Shown here: piece by piece, positions 43,228-57,500 of the stretch
How the letters are laid out: each line of letters opens with the position of its first letter
Position numbering within the stretch: position 1 is the first letter of the stretch
Source of the DNA: Strongylocentrotus purpuratus
Taxonomy: Eukaryota; Echinodermata; Echinoidea; Camarodonta; Strongylocentrotidae
Length of the DNA stretch: 64,000 bases
Assembly (NCBI RefSeq): GCF_000002235.5
Contig: NW_022145597.1
Coordinates: forward strand, 31,254,797-31,318,796
Direction: 5' to 3'
Translations under genes and position numbers: made by a program
The notes under the pieces: generated by a model
The model's input: only the letters and a program-made list of their open reading frames with translations
Told to the model about the DNA's origin: nothing
Databases searched by the model: none

Positions 43228-45499
43228 GAAAACCACTTGTGCGTTTGCTTTAAGAATGTCACAGTTTACTGAAATGGACTATACTCTTACCTCATTTATT
43301 GATATTATTTGGGTAACGCAGTCTAATTTTGTAGGTGCTGTGATATAACCCTGCACCTCCCACAAAAGGATGATCATTTAAAATATTCAACATTTTACGA
43401 ACCAGAGGGACGTTTTCTCATATACTTTGACATAGAGACAAAACCATTCTGGCTTTTAATAGACGACGTATTACATATATACATCATACAAGGTAATTGA
43501 TACTTAAACAAGGTAATGGCCAACTTTATCCTGTCTAAAAGTGCTAACGGGTGTGTTAATTTCAAATAATTTCCCTTGGGACGTCTGTTAAACTGCTGGA
43601 GATCTCTCTGCTCTGTGTAAATAGGTGGATGGGTTTATTGGTTGGTGGAATACAGACTTATGTCCACAATTAGATACCATACATAGGAAGCTAGACGGGC
43701 ATTAACTCCATTTTGAAGGATATTACATAACGATCTTCTGGTTTCCAGTGGGCAGTACCTGTATTCACTCATTTGCTATTTCATACACACATTTCCAAAC
43801 TTAGATAATGCCTGTTCAGAGCAAAAAGGATGCTAGATCATTTTTCAGGGTTATTAGGTAACAATTTCCTAGCTGTAAGTAGACAGTAAAGGTAGGGTTG
43901 TATAGATATATGAGAGTCATATAATAGTATAAGAGGTGTAGTGAGCATAGATCGATACAACGGTTTGAGCTTGACTTTTCATGATGTGATGTAACGTCCT
44001 TTTGCCGGTCGGCCCTAATGAAAGAGTGATCCAAGACACCTTGACCTTGAGAAAGATGGAGACACAAACCAAACTTTGGCGCACAAATTATAATTTAATG
44101 CAGTCCATCTCAAACAGGAACAATACAAGGTAGTTTCACAGTAAAATTACAAGGTGACAAGGCTTTGGAATACTTATACAGTGTCTATTATCCATTGAAT
44201 AAAAGAAATTTCTCTTTGAATATCATCGCCATCACAAACCCAGACATGATATTACGTTACGGTCTGCCGAGAGACAGAAATGCATTGACGCTTTGATTGA
44301 GATAGAAACTATACTTTGGGCTTAAGAATGCACCCCATCTCTTCTTTTGCAAATAGAAGTCTGCAATTTTCTCGTCATCAGAGCCTTGTAAATAGATAAG
44401 AGAGATAGCATTCACAGTTTTAACTTAATTTCTGTTTCTTTTCGACACCAATGGTGCAAATGACAGGAAAATTATATAGTTCTGTACGTATTGGTGAGAG
44501 GATTGTTGTAATATGTTGTACAAGTTTGTTTTTTAATGCACACGGTATTGTGTGGGCATAATTGATATGCAACTTGTTATTCATAGGTGAAATATGAATT
44601 AAATGAATTCTAACATTATAAAAGATTCAGAGATTTTGGTTAAAGTTGTTTTTATTTGAATGGAGGAGTGCTTTGATTTAAATTGAATAGCCAAGTATTG
44701 GAAGAAAGTAGCTGAGATGTAGAAAGAGGAACGGAGAGAGAGAGAGAGATAAGTGAATCATTGTGAGATAAATTCATTCAGGCTTATCTTGTATTTACAC
44801 GAATATGAAGCTTAATATCACAAAGGAATACATTTTGTCCAGAAAGTACAATTTGACCATTATAGCAACGTAAACATTATTTGACTCACAGAGTAGACCT
44901 ATGCCATGATCACATTACAAATACATCTCTTTATCTGATATTGATAATATTCAATGATACTATAGAAAGTAAAATATTACTGATAACTCTGGCGATGGCA
45001 CAAACTATCATTGAAGAGGTTTCTGAAATACTTTTCAGATTATCTACAAAAGTAGAAAAATAGAAACTTTTTACTATCACATACTGCAAATATGTAAAGA
45101 TCGAGTACAATAAATACAATAACATGTGATAGGATTTTGTTGTTGTTTCTTACATAAATATAATACTTTTTTTTTATCACTCTCTTTTGTAAATGAAATA
45201 TACCACTTTACATTACTATGCAATAAGACCTATAGATAATTTACTTATATCATTAAAAAAGTGTGTGAAATATTTAAAAAAAAACATTTCTATAATGCAT
45301 ATACTAGTGATTCCTTAGTGAATTTGCCTACCAAGTCACACAATAACAACATTTCATCAAAATAAAATGATACATAAAATTTCTATAAAGTATCCCAAAC
45401 TATATTCACCAATGTATACATATAAATACATATCCTGGGGAGTACCAGACTGCCAAAACTTTCTCAAACATAGAGCTCCAAAAAAATGAAAGAATTTTA

Positions 45500-46110
45500 A
45501 TAATTCAATTAACAAGAAATTACTTGATTCTAAGATAAGATGATTATTCTAATAAAAAATCACCAAAAACTCACTTCATATTCATAATTCATTAATACAT
45601 TCTTAAGCATATAAGCTCAAAATCTCTACAATTTTTTTGTTTTATTGTTTTAATACACACAAGATAGAACATGTTTATTCGAACACAAAAATTATGTCAT
45701 AGAAAACAGTTAATATATACAATCCGTCCATATTTTCTTTGACATATAGCTAAAAAAAACAAGTGAAACCTTTTTGTTGATTTAACAAAATATTGCTTGA
45801 TTATAAGATAAGATTATTGCATTCTAATAACTAATACAATATGTCATGGTAAATGCACTTCATATGAATAATTCATCAATATTTTCTTCAAGATAGTGCG
45901 CCAAAACAAATGAAATAGTGATATTGATTTGACCAACAAGAGTATTCATTCATTGTAAAATGTGTAGGTTACTAATATTTACATCACAGAATACACAATT
46001 CATACTCATATCTATGAAACATATGCAACCCTGAAGCAATTTTCATTGATTTAATTTACAAGAATAGTGCTTGATTGTAAGATAGTATATTCTTATACTA
46101 AAATATATTA
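45500..46110. repeat. Degenerate tandem repeat of about 270 bp
   Basis: The motif GATT...AAGATAAG, with a preceding TTAAC/TTTAAC and a following CACTTCATA...AATTCAT segment, recurs at about 45508, 45779 and 46050, giving two to three diverged units. Confidence 0.5.
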
Positions 46111-47597
46111 TTCAAATATTGACTGCTTTTAAGGGGCAAGATCAAAATTATTGTCCAAGGGGATCTGGAATCACTGTGACCCAAGCAAAAGTTGAGGACA
46201 TAGTACAGTATCTAGCTAGGTCGCAGAGGAGCAATCGTTTTAATCATGACCCAAGCAATAAGCAGTCCATATTTGTTTTATATACCGCAACCCCAGTATC
46301 AATTCTCAAAACAGATATATGACTTTTGAAGTGTATTTTATTTGTAGAGTCCAAGGAAATTCACCAATCTAAAGCATTGAGCAATTGTTGCGTTAATGCA
46401 TTGTAGGCACAAGTAGAACTATGCCCGGTCAATATTATTTGGTATACTACCCAGCAGTCAGTAGAGAAGTCCATGCCTGCAGTATTGACCAATCAGAGTC
46501 CCAGAATCTTGTTATGCGGTATATAATACAGAATTACCATTCACAGATGAAAACTTTAAGTCGTTAAAAAGATTGAGCATTATTTGACCCATTGATGCAT
46601 TTTAAACTCCTGATCATCAAAGCCAGAAAATTCTTCACAATTTTGTTGAGGATTTGTCAGCTGAATAGGGAGGAAGGAAAAATAACGAAAGTAGAGATAA
46701 AAAACATTGAAATACATTGTATAAACAAGGGTCTTAAACAATGTTCTTTATTAGGTCTCTGAAGAACTTTGCATGTTAAACTCTTTGCGATATATCTTTC
46801 ACATATCCTGTTCACATGAATCATTGTTTAATTTGTTGTATAAAAAAAAATGAATATTTTGTGATAACAAATTATGAATAGAGGGAAAAGGCTTACAGAG
46901 ATAGCAACCATTTATTGAATGATAAAATAGTGAGAAACAGGTGTGAAAAATGTAAAGATACGTATGTAGAGAGAGAGAGAGAGGGGGGGGGGGGGGATGA
47001 GGGAGGGACAGAGACAGAGGGGGAGAGAGAAAGTGAGAGATTTAAAAGTTCATATTTTAACAAACCTGACAATGGCTGCACTTTAGTACTCCTCATTTTG
47101 ATAGCCAGCTATAAGTGGAAATTAAAAAACACAAGAGAGACAATGAAATGAGACAGATCTTTTATAGATGTATATATATATATACAAAATGTACATACAG
47201 GTATACTGTTTCTCTAATCTATAAAGTATCTATATATAATGGTAATCTAAACAGCAGTATTCAGAAAAAAGATTATGCTGTTTCATCTGGGAAAATGGAT
47301 AATTTCTTATTTTAAGATCTTAGTGAAAATGAATGTATCGATTGAAGCAACTTCATTACTTGATTGAACAGCAACAGCAAAAGTAACTAAATCATCAAAT
47401 CTCTACATATTAACATCCTTTGCCTGAATCTGTCTCATGGTTTTTCAAGCAGTTTAGGATTAACTTCAAAAGTTAGCTTCTTAACTTAATTAACACTTGA
47501 ATTTTTTTACTAGGTCGATTGGCCATAAAAGCTGAAAAACAAACATTAAGTAAAAGACTATTCATCTGAATTGAATCTGAGAAAAAAAGAATAAGTA

Positions 47598-47985
47598 AAG
47601 GCATGATGGAGTGGTGTCAATACTTGTCAGAGATAAGAAAGTTGTGGGTTCGATCCCTGGCATTTATGGCTTTTAGTGAGGCATTTAATCTACAATGTTT
47701 CTCTCCACCCAGGAGTTAAATTGCGAAGGAGGCAAACTTCTATGTGCTTTGTTGAGCACTGTGGCTGCCTGTGAAATGACGCCTGGCTTGAATGCTGCCC
47801 AGGGAGTGAAGAATGTGCTTTAATTGCGTGTGGGCAAGCCTGAATCTGATGACTGGGGTAATAATAGGGCTTATACGGTATAAACATCTGTTAAGTGCTT
47901 AAGAGACATTGTAGATATACAAAGTACTCTGTAAATCCAGAATATTATTATTAATAATAATAATAATATTTTATTTTGATATAGC
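47598..47985 (+). repeat. tRNA-derived SINE with conserved tail
   Basis: It starts with a tRNA-like head containing the B-box GGGTTCGATCCC near 47646, then the shared body TTTAATCTACAATG and CTCTCCACCCAGGAGTTAAA, and ends in ATT/TTA repeats. It lies just downstream of the adhesion GPCR stop codon in the opposite orientation. Confidence 0.65.
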
Positions 47986-48022
47986 GTTTAATACAAATGT
48001 CTCTAAGTTTTAAAAAAAGGAT

Positions 48023-48220
48023 TTACAAGCTCATTACCCCTTCCACAACACTGGATCTCTGACTGGACTTGCTTGTAGCCTGGGTCCTATCCATGAAGGC
48101 CCGCGTAGTCTTGAGGGCAACGGAGGTCTCAGTGGTCGACATCTGAGTAGTTTGGGTGGATCTTCGTTGCCGGCCATGGCCCCCGTATCGATGGTACTTG
48201 GCCCTAAAAGCCTTCTTGAC
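48023..48220 (-). CDS. Adhesion GPCR exon S: cytoplasmic tail and stop
   Basis: Reads VKKAFRAKYHRYGGHGRQRR, then a Ser/Thr-rich tail ending VEGVMSL and TAA (48023-48025). The last residues could act as a hydrophobic (class II) PDZ ligand; that is inference. Confidence 0.92.
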   Translation of the reverse strand, partial: VKKAFRAKYHRYGGHGRQRRSTQTTQMSTTETSVALKTTRAFMDRTQATSKSSQRSSVVEGVMSL

Positions 48221-49365
48221 CTGTTTAAAGATACAAGACATTTTCAGCTCTCGTCATATTTTATTGCCAACTCGTGTAACAAGAAGGATTGTTGTTTTCC
48301 AAGAAAATTTAAATTGGACATTCCTTAAAAGACACTAGTCTTCTACATTAGTACTTAATTGATAGGAATATTACAATTTCTTTTCATTATGTTATTTGAC
48401 TTCCTTGTTTATTCCTCTTTGAAAGTTTTGTAATATTTATAAACATTGATAAAAATGCTTTAAAAGGTGTTCAGTAGTTTTATGATCCTTTGTTCATCTA
48501 GAAAAAATAGTGGTATGTTGGGTGGGAGGGGGGGGGGGGGGGGCGATACCAGGTGGTAAATTCTTATTGCATTCAATAAATGTTGAGGTTTCACACATCC
48601 CCATTATATTGAATCCTTTCCATATAGCTAGCACACTTAAAAATCCTGGATCTGCCACCATCTGTAAATCCAAATGTTGAGTAATAATAATGTTGAAAAG
48701 TTCAAGTTAAAAAAGTTTAAGGAAAAGGTTTAAGTTAAAAAAGTTTAAGTAAAAGGTTCAAGTTAAAAAAAGTGTAAGTAAAAGGTTCAAGTTAAACAAA
48801 AATTACGTAATAGTTTCAAGTAAAAACAGTTATAGCAAAGGTTTATGTTAAAAAAGTTTAAGTTAAAGGTTCATGTTAAAACAAAGTTTAAGTAAAAGTT
48901 TCAAGTTAAAAAAGTTTAAGTGAAAGGCTCAAGTTAAAAAATTAGAGATAAAAGTTCTTAGCAAGTCCTCACCTCTTCGTTCATCAAACAGTTGACGATG
49001 AAAATAAAGACCCCCTGCAAAATGAAAATAATGAAAGAAACTTGAAATAACATGAATCTATAACATATGACATAACAGGATGTCAATATTTCACTTCAAA
49101 TGACATTTCAGGAGATTCCTAGGTTAAACTATCATGATAATGAAAGAGTGCATGGGAACAGGTTCAACTGTATAGTATTGGAGAAATGGGTGAAATCGGT
49201 TACTGTACTAATTATGTAAAAACACTCTGTGACACAGGCGCGGATCCAAGGAGGGGGGGGGGGGGGCGAGCGGGCCTCACCCCCCCCCCCAAATGAGCGA
49301 AATATCGACCTGCGTGATTTTAAAATTTGCAGGGCAAAAATAGAAAGAAAAAAAATTAGTGCTCA

Positions 49366-49396
<31 letters not shown>

Positions 49397-52300
49397 ACTG
49401 AGCGAAATATCGGCCGGCACATTTTTCAAATTTCAGCACACTAAATTTCAAATTGATTTCAAATTTGGGACTCCCCCTGAGAAATCCAGGATCGCGCCTG
49501 CTGTGACATTGTATTTACACAAATGTAGACAGCATATCACATAACAAGGCTAATATTGCAATTTGAATGTTATTCCCATCAGGAGCTGATGAAATATATA
49601 TAACATTTAAAAATAACATTATATAAAATCTATATAATATCTATAACTGGTATACAGTGGGATGGGACAGATTTTTTAAAATATTTTTTTTAAAGATGGT
49701 TACAAAATCACATTAAAAAAAAAAACATTACAAAATGCCCATGTCCCCATTTCCCTGCCCTTTCAGCATTAAAAAAAGGGGGCCCCTCCCATGGTCCATA
49801 CCATGGCCCCATGCATGCTCACCTGGAGGGAGTTGAATATGACGAACATGTAGGCAAAGAAGAGTGAGCTATCATAAGCAGCTAGGAGGCCAAAGATCCA
49901 GGTGAAACCCAGTAATGGTTGAAGCAGAAGAACCGCTCGTACACCAGCCCTATTCAAAGAGAAATAAATAATTCTTTTGGTTTGGGGGTTTTGGGGTTTT
50001 TTTTAAGAAGAAAAAGAAATATACATATATCTAATATATAAATATATACACGCATATTATGTGAGTGTATATACGTAAATTTGAATTCAAAACCATTTTG
50101 TTATAGTATTCGGCAAAAATGGCCATAAACTGTCTGACTTGCCTAAATTAAACTACAACGACAACTTGTACTGTTCTACATTGTAACATTATATGATGTA
50201 ATATGATTTTGTGTCACAATGCAATATATAGGTAATTTGAAATAATAACAAGACATGTAAAAATGTAGGCACAGTTATCAGCCATGCTCAAAACAAAAAC
50301 AAAACAAAAAACTGAAAAAAGCAGTTAGACATATCTTAAGTCATATTGCCATATTGTATGCACCTGTTACATATTATATATGTATTGTATGAACATGTTA
50401 TACTTATGACAAGAACATCAGTTCAAGCTTTGCTTATGATGACCCCTTTTTCTATGTATGATTTTATGTGACTATGTTAAAAAGTCATATATTTGTGATG
50501 ATGTATATGGAAAATCAACCAGTATTATTTGATTCTTTTTTCTCTCTCTTCATCAGACTTTAGTGTCAGAGATAGAAATGTCAGGAAGAGCTCTCTCAAG
50601 GTGTCGAATAACCTGTTTTGGGCCATGATGCAAAAACAATCCAAATTATTATGAATGACACGAAAAGAATTATATTTGCCTTTTAACACACTACCAAATG
50701 ATCACATTGCCGAAAGGAGCTTGTTTAAATTAATCTTGGGTATATTTTTGCATGACAATTTAATTTTTTTTTAAAGAAGAAAAAAATTAAGAATGGATAC
50801 CTACCTCAATCTCTCTGCCTCTGTCTTATCTAGGTTAGCCTTGAGCGCCATGAACACACGAATCACCATGATTAGCACTGTAGTATTTATCTACAAACAG
50901 AAAGAATATTCATATTGATATTAAAAAATATTCACAAAATTATGAAAGTCAGAATGTAGAAGTCAAAGTGTAAATTGGTAAAGTCAGAATGAATTAGAAA
51001 AACTAGTGGAATCCTACTCGTCTTTAGGAAACGTACAATCTGTATGAAATAATTTCCTTGAAGTCCTCAAGAAATCTATTGTCTACTGATTCAAAAAGAA
51101 TTACAGAAAAAATACACTTTAAATGTCAAACTGTCTTAGCAAAATAATTTTAGAATCAATTTAATTCATATTTTCGTAATTATTGATTTTTCGTTTTTGT
51201 GTCCACTTTTATCTTGAAAAAGAAAACCAGGCTCTCCTTTTATTTCTATTAAGAAATAAGCACTTATGTAATTCATTATCAAGAATGAAACAAAACAAAT
51301 GAATGGAAAATCATATAATGACATGAAGAACACACACGCACACACGCACAAAAAAAACAAGCAGACACATAACATCAACTTACTGCCAACACTGCCAGTA
51401 CAGGGCTAGCAAAGGCCCACATGAATCCGTTCTCAACAGATAGCCAACAACTGAAATGATAAAGAATTGAAATAAAAAATATTTACATTATTCTATCTAT
51501 CGGTAAATTAAACATTCATTGAATCATCTACATTGAACGTGTAGTATCACATATGAGTTTCAAGCTGCGATGTTAGGATTTGGCAAATGCTGCGTTGTTT
51601 ACTCACAGACACATGAAATTTGCTCTTTATCTCCACATTTTCATACAGTAAATGTCAATATCATTTTTGTTTTGATTAAAAAATAAGCATTACATTATTA
51701 CAAATTTATGTTCCATTTAATCAAGTATAGTTTATCTCATAAAATGGTATCTCAGGATTACAATCCTTCATTTATTATGATTCATCTACCCCCATGTATA
51801 AATACACCAAATTACAACACAATTTGCTGAAACATAACAATTTTAGAAAAAATACAAAAAGTGAAGGATGCAAACTCTAATCACCTGTTTCAATCAATCG
51901 CATTATAAAACAGACAAATTATCATTTTAATTCATCCACTCCTTGTGTATAAGTCAGCACATATGTGTGAACAACACATTTAAGAAAAATGCAAAGAGTG
52001 CAGTATATCAACTTACTAATCATCTGTTCCATAACCATCTAGGCGCAGCCCAAGAGACACTGCAATAATTACAAGAGGTGAACCTGAAGAAAAAAAATGA
52101 GAAGAAAAAAAAAGTAATTTATGAGTATGGAGACATGATTTATTTGCCTGTTTGTGGTAGAATGGTAATTTGGAAATATAGTAAATGTGTACATCCAAGT
52201 TGCCTGCCTTGCCATAGTCGAACATGAATGCATCAGTATTTACCTTCCATAATCATCTCACTCTCCCTTCTATAATCTTTCCTTGTTTCACCCTAATCCA

Positions 52301-54323
52301 ACTTTCCCCTTCTTCCTTCCTGAGCGAATTATCGGCCGGCGCGCTTTTCAAATTATCGGGAGCAAAAAACCTAAAAAAATTGTGCTCAATACCCGCCCCC
52401 CACCCCCCACTGAGCAAAATATCGGCCGGCACGATTTTCAAATTTCAGCACACTAAATTTCATATTGATTTCAAGTTACCCCCCCCCCCCCTAAGAAATC
52501 CTGGATCCGCGCCTGTCCTTACCCCCATCCTGCTACCATATACATCCATGTCTTGCCTCCCTTCCCAAAGGCCGAGCGGGACTGCATCAGTTTCATCATT
52601 CCTTCCACTCCCACCTCCCTCTCTGTTCTCTAATCTTTCTCTTTTCCCCTTTTCCCCCTTCCCCCTCCCCTCTTCCCTTATCTCCCCCCTCACCTTTCCT
52701 TTCCCCCTTATTTCTTACCCCATCCAGCTACCATATACATCCATGTCTTGCCTCCCTTCCCGTAGGCCGCTCGGGCCTGCATCAGTATGTATATGCCTTC
52801 CATCAGCATCCAGGAGAATGTTGATGTGAAGAGGTAGTGAAGCAGCACTGCTATGGATGTACACAGCTCCTGTCGGTTGAACGAAAGACCAGGAAGATTA
52901 AGGGTAAGGAACTCGGGGGCATCGATAGGCAAAATAGGGGTACGTGAGTGGATTGGACAATCGTGTCTCCCTATTGAAACAATTTTTGACCAGTTAAAGA
53001 AGTAGTAATACAGCCGGGGGAAGCAACAAAAAGGGGGAGGGGGCACATTTATTTTGCTTATTCAAGAACTTTAAATAAAAATGACAGTTTGAAATATGAC
53101 AACATTTTGTTGTTGCTCGTTTCATCTCTGGGATTAAAAAAAAAATTATATCTTTGCCTCCCTCCCCACAACAAAGTTCACTCCTGAACTAAAGAAGTGC
53201 ATTTAAATCAATCATTAGATAATTTGTTTAAATTGTAAAAAATGGAAAAATAAACTCCTTTTACCGATGAAGCTGTTCTTTCTATCCCGATCAGGTATAG
53301 GAGCTGAGCCGATAGTAATGCTATACACAAGTTTGTGTGGATGATCGTGCGTTGAGATTTCATCAACCTGTACAGAGGGTAGTGATACGAGATACAGATT
53401 TAACAAAGAAATTATTCATACCCTTACGAAGCTTTGTAATGTTTTAAGTATGTGAACAGTTGATATGTCCTGATTTATGTTTCTTGAGAATGTGACATAT
53501 CAAAGTTAACATTCATCAATATTCAACAGAGGCTCTAAGTCAACCTTTCATCCTTGAGCTACAAAACACGAAAAATATAAACTGTACAAGGGGTCAAATG
53601 TTAACTGTAGCTTATCTTCTTAGTGCGAGAGGCATGGCTACAGGGGGCATGGAGGGGGATGTGCCCCCATCAAAATAATGATGAAAAGAGAAAAAATGAG
53701 AGAAAGAAAAGGAGATTGGAAGGCAAAATTAATAAAAAAAAAGACGACACTACTCACGCAGAAAAAGAACCAAAGGTGATCCAGTATTTTCCCCTGCAAT
53801 AAATCTTTTTTGAGCTTCATTTTGTCAAAGATATAGAGTTGGGTTGGGGTTTCAAGTAGGTTCTAGGTTGGGTTTAGGGTTAGGGTTAGGGTTAGGATTA
53901 GGGATAGGTATAGTGTTTGAAGTTGAAGTTGGGAATTCGACTAGTGTAAGGAATCTAACATATATCAACTCTTCTCAGAGGCTGTATTGTACAACCTAAC
54001 AGGAATGGGAAAAAGAATGACTTAGAAAACAAGAACGAGAAGAAAATAACAGTAGCTTTGTCAGTACTTACTTGAGTAAAACGAACGTGGAGAGTGAACA
54101 TACTAGAGCTGCTATGGATAGGGCCAAACCAATGTAGGTTAACATATCCAATGTTACTCGGTGTGCAAGGGATAATACCTGGATTAATGATTTGAAATAG
54201 ATCTTGTATAAGTATTTGATGAATTACAGGTTTAAGATATAAGGCATGTTAACTTTTTAATGAAATTTATATCATTAATGAAAATGAAAATAACATTGAA
54301 TAGTAGAAATAGTAGTAGTAGTA

Positions 54324-54357
<34 letters not shown>

Positions 54358-54381
54358 AAGTAGTAGAAGAAGTAGTAGTAA

Positions 54382-54414
<33 letters not shown>

Positions 54415-54495
54415 AAGTAGTAGTATGAGTAGTAGTAGTAGTAGGAGGAGAAGTAGTAGTAGTAGTAGTAGGAGGAGCAGTAGTAGAAGTAGTAG

Positions 54496-54537
<42 letters not shown>

Positions 54538-57500
54538 AAGTAGTAGTAATGATGATAATAATAATAATAATAATAATAATGATAATAATAATGGTGATAA
54601 TGATGACGATAGCAATAATAACGTTAATTATAATAATTATAATAATGAACTGTTATTGTTAATATTATTATTGTTACACTAAATTACACTAAATTATAAC
54701 TAAATAAAGGAGTGGAGAGAGAGAGAGACAATAACGGTAGTATTTAAAAAAGAAAAGAAATAAGGGTGGGGTATGGGGAAAGAAAGACAAACGAAACACA
54801 AACGGTATTTGCTATCAAATGAAGATAATTATGAACATACTACCGGGGTATAAAAATCCAAAGATAGAATATCAATGAAAAAAAATATTGTATAGCATGG
54901 CAAAGAAGCTTTAAGGGTGAGGAATTGCTTACTGGATTAAAGTTACCCCCTCCCCTCTGACTGGAACTACATGTATATTGTAATTTATGTAAAACAGAAG
55001 CACATGCCTAAGTATGTAAACAGGACTATTTTAACAATAAGGTTTGTAATACCTACCACCGGATTTGGGTTAACTTGCAGGAGAATAGCAAAATTAGTCA
55101 GGTGATCACAACGACACGTGATCTGCGAGCCATTGGTTTGGTTCCTATAACAACCGACTGTTGACCACACCCCTCCTGATTCCTCACTGCCGAAATATTA
55201 ATACATTATGATAATAAGAATACAAAATCAAATCAAATCAAAGCAAAGCAATCAATGTTTCACTCAAATTGACAATGTTTCAATAATAATTATAGTAAGT
55301 AAAATCATTCCTGTATTAATTAAAACGAATGTGTTTGTTTGCTTTAATTTTTGTTTCTTCTCAGTGTTTGCCACAAAGCACTATTTGTCTGATAAGTAGA
55401 GATATACGAATTAAAAACTTGTATGGTTATCAGATTGTTATCTACAAATTTAATTTAGGAATAAGATTACACAATCCCCCAAACTAAAATAAAAGAAAAT
55501 ACTAACATCTATGATATCAAATAAACACAGAGTTTAATCACAAATCAATTTTGCATAAATTAACTTGTTATGATACTAAGAAAATGTTCAGATAAATACG
55601 ACAATATAATAACATGGTTACGGTATAAAACTACTGCAAAACCATCAGGGGGTGTTTCACAGATAAGATCGACTGTAAGTTGTACTTAACTATGGCAGGC
55701 CATTCATGTCACTGGTTTCTCTCTCTATTGGTCTCTCAATTATGATCTTTAGATAATGTTGTTTTCCTTAAATAATGAACTCTTTAAAGATGTAAATTCT
55801 GTAGATTTGTGACCACAATTTATACCTTCCTTGAGAAACCAGTGCCAGGAATGGTTAGAGAAAGTGGCGTGAATGGCCTGTCATAGTTAAGTCCGTCTTA
55901 TAGTCGATCTTATTCTTTGTGAAACACCCCTCAGGATTATGAATGAATATCTTACTCTTCTAGAAACTCCCAGAAGACACACAAGGATTGAGTGTTTGTT
56001 GTATTTGCATCCTAGAGGAATTAAAAAGAGATTTTGAAGAATATTAATTACACAACGAACACAATTCACTTTTCATACTCCGGATCTAGACCTTAGATAT
56101 TAAAGTTGTTCACCAGTTAATATTGAGAATTGCTTGAAAATCAGCAAACCAAGAGTCAAAGAAGTGATGATTTTTCAGCACGAGTAGCTGTTGTTGGTGG
56201 TGTTTTTTTTTAAAGAAGAAACGAACATTGAGACTAACGGCGTTTAGGACTAGTAAACTTTGTGACAAACAAACGTACTTTAAAAACTTTAGGACTGACA
56301 AAAATCTGGGTGGGACACGCGTTTCGCTGCGTGCAAGATTTTTTGGTAATTCTACAATGTCCAGTGTTTGCATGACACAATGCACGTGGAAACTGCCGAG
56401 AGTGTTTATTAACACCCCCCCCCCCCCCCCACACACACACACACACCCTTCCCCCTCATCTTAGCCCATCTATCCTCACCTCGTTCAGTTCTAAGACCAG
56501 TTCAATCGGATCATTGGCACTGAACGTGACCTCTGACCCGTCAGTCGCCTCGACCTGGATTGACATGATCTTTGACCCCACGCTGGTGGGTGTGTCGTTG
56601 CCATGGAGTCCGCCAAGCTGGGACGATGATGTCAGATGAAGATTGTTGAACACCACTGCGCTGATGGTGACTATTAAAATACATGGAAAGAAGTCATGTA
56701 AACATTGTGATTGTGACATATTTAGCTTTAGCCTAATATTATTACAAAGATTATTACAAGTCTAGACAGGATACAGTTTAAAAAAGAACACGAGAGAAGA
56801 CTTTGAAAATCAATCTAATATAATTAATATTACCTCGTTCACCATCGTTTGGAATGTGTGAGCATTACCATGAAATTTTGCCTAATCTAAATATGATTTC
56901 TATTAATATACAATAGGGTATTGAAATTGACCTTAATTTGATATTTGAAAACGTCTTTGCGATCATGTAAAAGTGTGTTAATAAATTCATCTGGCTAAGT
57001 GGATAACACAACTCCCTATTGAGGTGAATTTAATGAATAAAAAGGGCTCTCAATTATTACAACGACCTCCTTGCCCCATACTCTCTTCCTTTCCTTTATT
57101 CGTTCTCCCATTTTCTTCTGATGTTTTCCATTTAATTGGAAGTGCCCAAACACTGTATCTACACATCTGAGTTGTAACAGCACAAAGGTTTCAATGATAA
57201 ATCTCACCATTTCTCCCTCTGAAGACGGCTGGTGGGAAGTGAAGTTCATTCATACTGGAGTTCACACTCACTATCACTGGCTCTGTGATGTTTGCGGTGT
57301 CTTCTGGTGAGATCTTTGTTAATTGTAGAACTGTTACAAAAAATGAATGAAATCAGGATAAAGAAAATCAATCATTATTAAGGGAACACAATTTGAATAT
57401 AATTTTTTGAAAATAAACACCGCACTCCCCATGGTGTTTCATCTACTCCCCAACCCCGCCACACACTCACACACATCCACACACGCACACACACAGACTT

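Larger units (their letters stand above)
43086..48022. other. Intergenic region between the convergent SUCLA2 and adhesion GPCR genes
   Basis: Contains the SUCLA2 3' UTR, an unplaced exon-like stretch (43335-43492), AT-rich sequence with tandem duplications of about 270 bp (about 45500-46110), a GA/GGG-rich patch (46970-47040) and a SINE (47598-47985). No further gene was recognised. Confidence 0.6.

Noticed and set aside
49229-49544. Pro-rich open frames
   Set aside because: Produced by poly-C/poly-G runs of the hAT-like MITE.
52224-52829. Open frame of 201 codons on the + strand
   Set aside because: It crosses a MITE, a pyrimidine tract and the complements of receptor exon M and its partial copy.
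54232-54682. Leu-rich and Ser-rich open frames
   Set aside because: Direct translation of the (TAG)n array inside a receptor intron; no splice or start context.
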